Of a stretch of 15,430 bases of DNA, positions 13,274 through 15,430 are shown piece by piece. A program made the translations under genes and the position numbers. Origin of the DNA: CAZOGW01 sp964579415 (lineage in GTDB: Bacteria > Actinomycetota > Acidimicrobiia > Spongiisociales > UBA5794); contig CAZOGW010000073.1 of assembly GCA_964579415.1 (NCBI GenBank), positions 1 to 15,430 of the forward strand. Direction: 5' to 3'. The notes under the pieces are model-generated. The model worked only from the letters and a program-made list of their open reading frames with translations, was not told where the DNA came from and ran no database searches. Every line of letters begins with the position of its first letter. Position 1 is the first letter of the stretch.

Positions 13274-13543
13274 ATGGGATTGCTGAGCACAGCAGCGAAG
13301 GCGGCGGTCTTCTCGTCCGTCCACGGGAGGGTCCAGCGACGCCAGCAGGAGCGGTGGGCGGCGCAGGACCAGGCTCGACAGGCAGATTCAGTGGCCGCCG
13401 AGGCGCCGGCGGCATCCCTCCCGCCGGCTGTCGACGCCATGCAGGCCAAGGTGGATTTGCTCGCCCAACTGGGACAGCTCCGGGATGCCGGCGTCCTCAC
13501 CGACGACGAGTTCGCCGCCAAGAAGGCCGCCATCCTGGCTTAG
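13274..13543 (+). CDS. Small SHOCT-domain protein
   Basis: An 89-residue protein. The N-terminal third (MGLLSTAAKAAVFSSVHGRVQ) is weakly hydrophobic/amphipathic. A Gln/Arg/Ala-rich linker follows, and the C-terminal 30 residues (LAQLGQLRDAGVLTDDEFAAKKAAIL) are a typical SHOCT domain, a short helical motif thought to mediate oligomerisation or protein contacts. The function is unknown. The ATG has ribosome binding site GGAGAGGAG (13260-13268). It follows the DUF6325 gene. Its TAG stop overlaps the stop of the convergent SulP gene in the four bases TTAG (13540-13543), so there is no room for a terminator between them. Confidence 0.85.
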   Translation: MGLLSTAAKAAVFSSVHGRVQRRQQERWAAQDQARQADSVAAEAPAASLPPAVDAMQAKVDLLAQLGQLRDAGVLTDDEFAAKKAAILA

Positions 13544-15303
13544 CTTTCGTCGGGTCCGATCGAGGCACGGAGGTGGGCTTCGACGGCACGGGGGATGTTG
13601 GGGTGGATGCGGTCGTCGCCGATGCGATCCACCATGCCGTCTCGTGCCAGGAGGTCCCGCACCGCGGGCTTGAGATGGGCGATCCACAGGGCGACGTCGG
13701 CGTGCTCGCAGAGCTCCAGGACCTCGCTCAGCTTTGCGGAACCCTGCGAGTCGATGAAGTTCACGCCCTCGAAGTCGAGCACGATGCCCTCGATGCCCGG
13801 CGTCGACAGGGCCACCTCGCGAACCCGGTCCTCGACGGCGTCGGCGGTGGCGAAGAAGAGGCCACCGTCCAACCGGAGGATGACCAGTCCCGGGATCTCG
13901 TCGTCGCCAGGATGTTCGTCGAGTTCCCGGAACGCCGAGGTGGCCGGGTCGCGCCCGAGGAGAGGCATCTTGGGACGCGTCGTCGTCGCGATGAGCCACA
14001 GCAACGACAGACCTATGCCGACCATCACCCCGGAGAGCACACCGAAGATGACCGTTCCGGCAACGGCGGCCAGGGCGATCCAGAACTCGAAGCGCTGCAC
14101 CCGGGCGAGCCGGCGCATCTCGGGCACGTCCATCATCCCGGCGACGACTGCTTCGATGATGAGCGCAGCCAACACCGGCGTCGGCAACTCCGAGAACAGC
14201 GGCGCCAGGAACAAGAGGGTGAGCAGCACGATGGCGCCGGATGTCAGCGAGGCGAGGCCGGTGCGTGCCCCGCTGCGGTCGTTGAGCGAGCTCGCCGACA
14301 GGCTGGTGGAGACGGGCATGCCTTGGAACAGCCCGGCTCCGGCGTTGGCCATGCCCTGCGCCACGGATTCCTGGTTCACGTCGATCCGGTAGCGATGCCG
14401 GGCGGCGAACATCCTCGAATCGCCGGCGGTCTGGGAGAAGCCGATCAGCACCAGCCCGACGGCGGCCAGAGCGATCGTGCCCGGGTGATCGCTCAGTAGC
14501 TGAACGTCGGGCATCTGGAGGGTGGGCAGCCCTCGGGGAACGTCGCCAACGAGGGCGACGCCATAGGCGCCCAGATCGAGCACCCAGGACGCCAGCAGCC
14601 CGCCCAGCACGAGGACCAGCGCCCCTGGAATCCGCGGGGCAACCCGTCCCAGCCCGAAGATGACGATCAGAGATATCGCGCCGACCGCCAGCGTGGCGCC
14701 GTGCGCCTCGCCCAGCGTCCGCAACCACGAACCGAGCTCTCGGATGGCGTTGGAGCCGGAAACCTCGGTGCCGGTGATCTTGGGCAATTCGCCGATGACG
14801 ACATCGATCGCGGCGCCGAACAGGAAGCCGGTGACCACGGCCCGGGAGAGGAACTGCGCGATCCACCCCATCTTGAGCACCGCCAGCAGGATGAAGAACG
14901 CCCCCGACACCAGCGTGATCAAGGCGACGAAGCTGGCGGCGTCGTCGATCGCCCCGATGCCGGCGACGGCAACCGCGCTCGCCGCCACCGCGGCAAGCCC
15001 GGAGCTCGGTCCCATCGAGATCTGCCGGCACGTCCCGAAGATCGGGTAGAGGATGGCGCCGGCCGCTGCGGCGTACAGACCGTTCTGCAGAGGAATCCCG
15101 GCAATGCCCGCATAACCCAGGTTCTTCGGCACGAGCAGTGCCGCCACGACCACGCCCGCCACCAGATCGCCCCTGAGCCAGCTGCGCTGGTAGTTGCCGA
15201 GCCACCCCGCTATCGGTACAAAACGCCACCGCTCCACAAGCCCCAACGATAGTGCCGGCACACGTGAGTTACACGCCCGTAGTTCATCTGTTCCTCCCCC
15301 CAT
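13540..15303 (-). CDS. SulP/SLC26 family anion transporter with STAS domain
   Basis: An inner-membrane anion transporter, up to 587 residues. The membrane part (about 40-445) has some 10-14 helices and the SulP entry signature WLRGDLVAGVVVAALLVPKNLGYA, IFGTCRQISMGPSSGLAA, and the conserved QGMPVSTSLSASSLNDRSGARTGL region (around 325-350). The C-terminal STAS domain (about 460-575) includes IVLDFEGVNFIDSQGSAKL. Substrates in the family are sulfate, bicarbonate or other anions and cannot be told here. The start is uncertain. The ATG at 15303 is the longest reading but has no ribosome binding site; GTG at 15261 or 15237 would give family-like N-termini. A good Shine-Dalgarno sequence upstream serves a different frame (see 15210-15287). 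It converges on the SHOCT gene with overlapping stops. No sulfate-assimilation or carbonic-anhydrase gene adjoins it. Confidence 0.9.
   Translation of the reverse strand: MGGGTDELRACNSRVPALSLGLVERWRFVPIAGWLGNYQRSWLRGDLVAGVVVAALLVPKNLGYAGIAGIPLQNGLYAAAAGAILYPIFGTCRQISMGPSSGLAAVAASAVAVAGIGAIDDAASFVALITLVSGAFFILLAVLKMGWIAQFLSRAVVTGFLFGAAIDVVIGELPKITGTEVSGSNAIRELGSWLRTLGEAHGATLAVGAISLIVIFGLGRVAPRIPGALVLVLGGLLASWVLDLGAYGVALVGDVPRGLPTLQMPDVQLLSDHPGTIALAAVGLVLIGFSQTAGDSRMFAARHRYRIDVNQESVAQGMANAGAGLFQGMPVSTSLSASSLNDRSGARTGLASLTSGAIVLLTLLFLAPLFSELPTPVLAALIIEAVVAGMMDVPEMRRLARVQRFEFWIALAAVAGTVIFGVLSGVMVGIGLSLLWLIATTTRPKMPLLGRDPATSAFRELDEHPGDDEIPGLVILRLDGGLFFATADAVEDRVREVALSTPGIEGIVLDFEGVNFIDSQGSAKLSEVLELCEHADVALWIAHLKPAVRDLLARDGMVDRIGDDRIHPNIPRAVEAHLRASIGPDES
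15210..15287 (-). other. Short overlapping upstream reading frame with strong ribosome binding site
   Basis: On the - strand GGAGG lies 5 nt before an ATG (15287-15285) that opens a 25-codon frame, MNYGRVTHVCRHYRW and so on, stopping at 15210-15212. It is in the +1 frame relative to SulP and overlaps the SulP N-terminus. The peptide resembles nothing I know. It could be a regulatory upstream frame or a sign of an indel near the SulP start. Confidence 0.35.
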
Positions 15304-15376
15304 CTCTAACCGTCAAGTTGAGGGTTGGAGTCAGAACTGGTGGAGGAGACGCGGTCATCGATCGGTCCAAGTTCAT

Positions 15377-15403
15377 CCTCCCCCGCCGCTTCGGTGGGGG
15401 AGG
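15377..15403. repeat. Strong C-rich/G-rich hairpin at window edge
   Basis: CCTCCCCC (15377-15384) pairs perfectly with GGGGGAGG (15396-15403). With G-T, C-G and C-G inside, the stem is 11 bp with the loop GCTTC. A second small stem AGCC/GGCT (15409-15420) and GGAGGG follow before the window ends. This layout recalls dispersed intergenic hairpin elements of environmental bacteria (recollection, not searched). It could alternatively terminate a gene beyond the right edge. Confidence 0.6.
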
Positions 15404-15430
15404 TGGCAGCCCGGAGGCTTTGCGGAGGGC

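Overview
The window is about 15.4 kb of very GC-rich DNA with GTG and TTG starts, dense GTGA/ATGA gene overlaps and an actinobacterial gene order: rip1/rseP - ispG - proS - rimP - nusA - infB - DUF503 - rbfA - nrnA - truB - ribF. Together with the DUF6325-SHOCT pair this points to an uncultured actinobacterium, perhaps of the Acidimicrobiia type (inference). A run of exactly 100 N (1749-1848) marks a scaffold join, so this is probably a metagenome-assembled or draft genome.

Left part (1-3612, + strand): the C-terminal end of an M50 site-2 protease, then IspG of the MEP isoprenoid pathway, then prolyl-tRNA synthetase. The gaps between them carry a palindromic heptad repeat (unit GGTACTT / AAGTACC). 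The same family recurs after infB (9137-9205) and, as a drifted direct repeat, after ribF (12696-12730). The assembly gap falls inside one copy.

Middle insertion (3613-5129): a secreted trypsin-like serine protease on the - strand separates proS from the nusA operon. The 234-bp divergent region upstream of rimP holds a candidate promoter and a good intrinsic-terminator-like hairpin with a U tract, which would lie in the rimP-nusA-infB leader.

Core translation/transcription operon (5130-12690, + strand): rimP and rbfA (30S maturation), nusA (elongation/termination), infB (IF2), a DUF503/YlxP protein, nrnA (nanoRNase/pAp phosphatase), truB (tRNA pseudouridine 55) and ribF (FAD synthetase). From DUF503 to ribF every junction is a 4-nt stop/start overlap, implying translational coupling. 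NusA carries a long acidic low-complexity tail. The rnpM/ylxR gene often found between nusA and infB is absent.

Right part (12691-15430): a DUF6325 protein and a SHOCT-domain protein (+ strand) form a small two-gene unit. It converges, with overlapping stop codons, on a SulP/SLC26-type anion transporter with a C-terminal STAS domain (- strand). The window ends in a strong C-rich/G-rich hairpin that looks like the start of a dispersed intergenic repeat. No tRNA, rRNA, CRISPR array, transposase or integrase was seen, and no gene-free stretch exceeds 300 bases.
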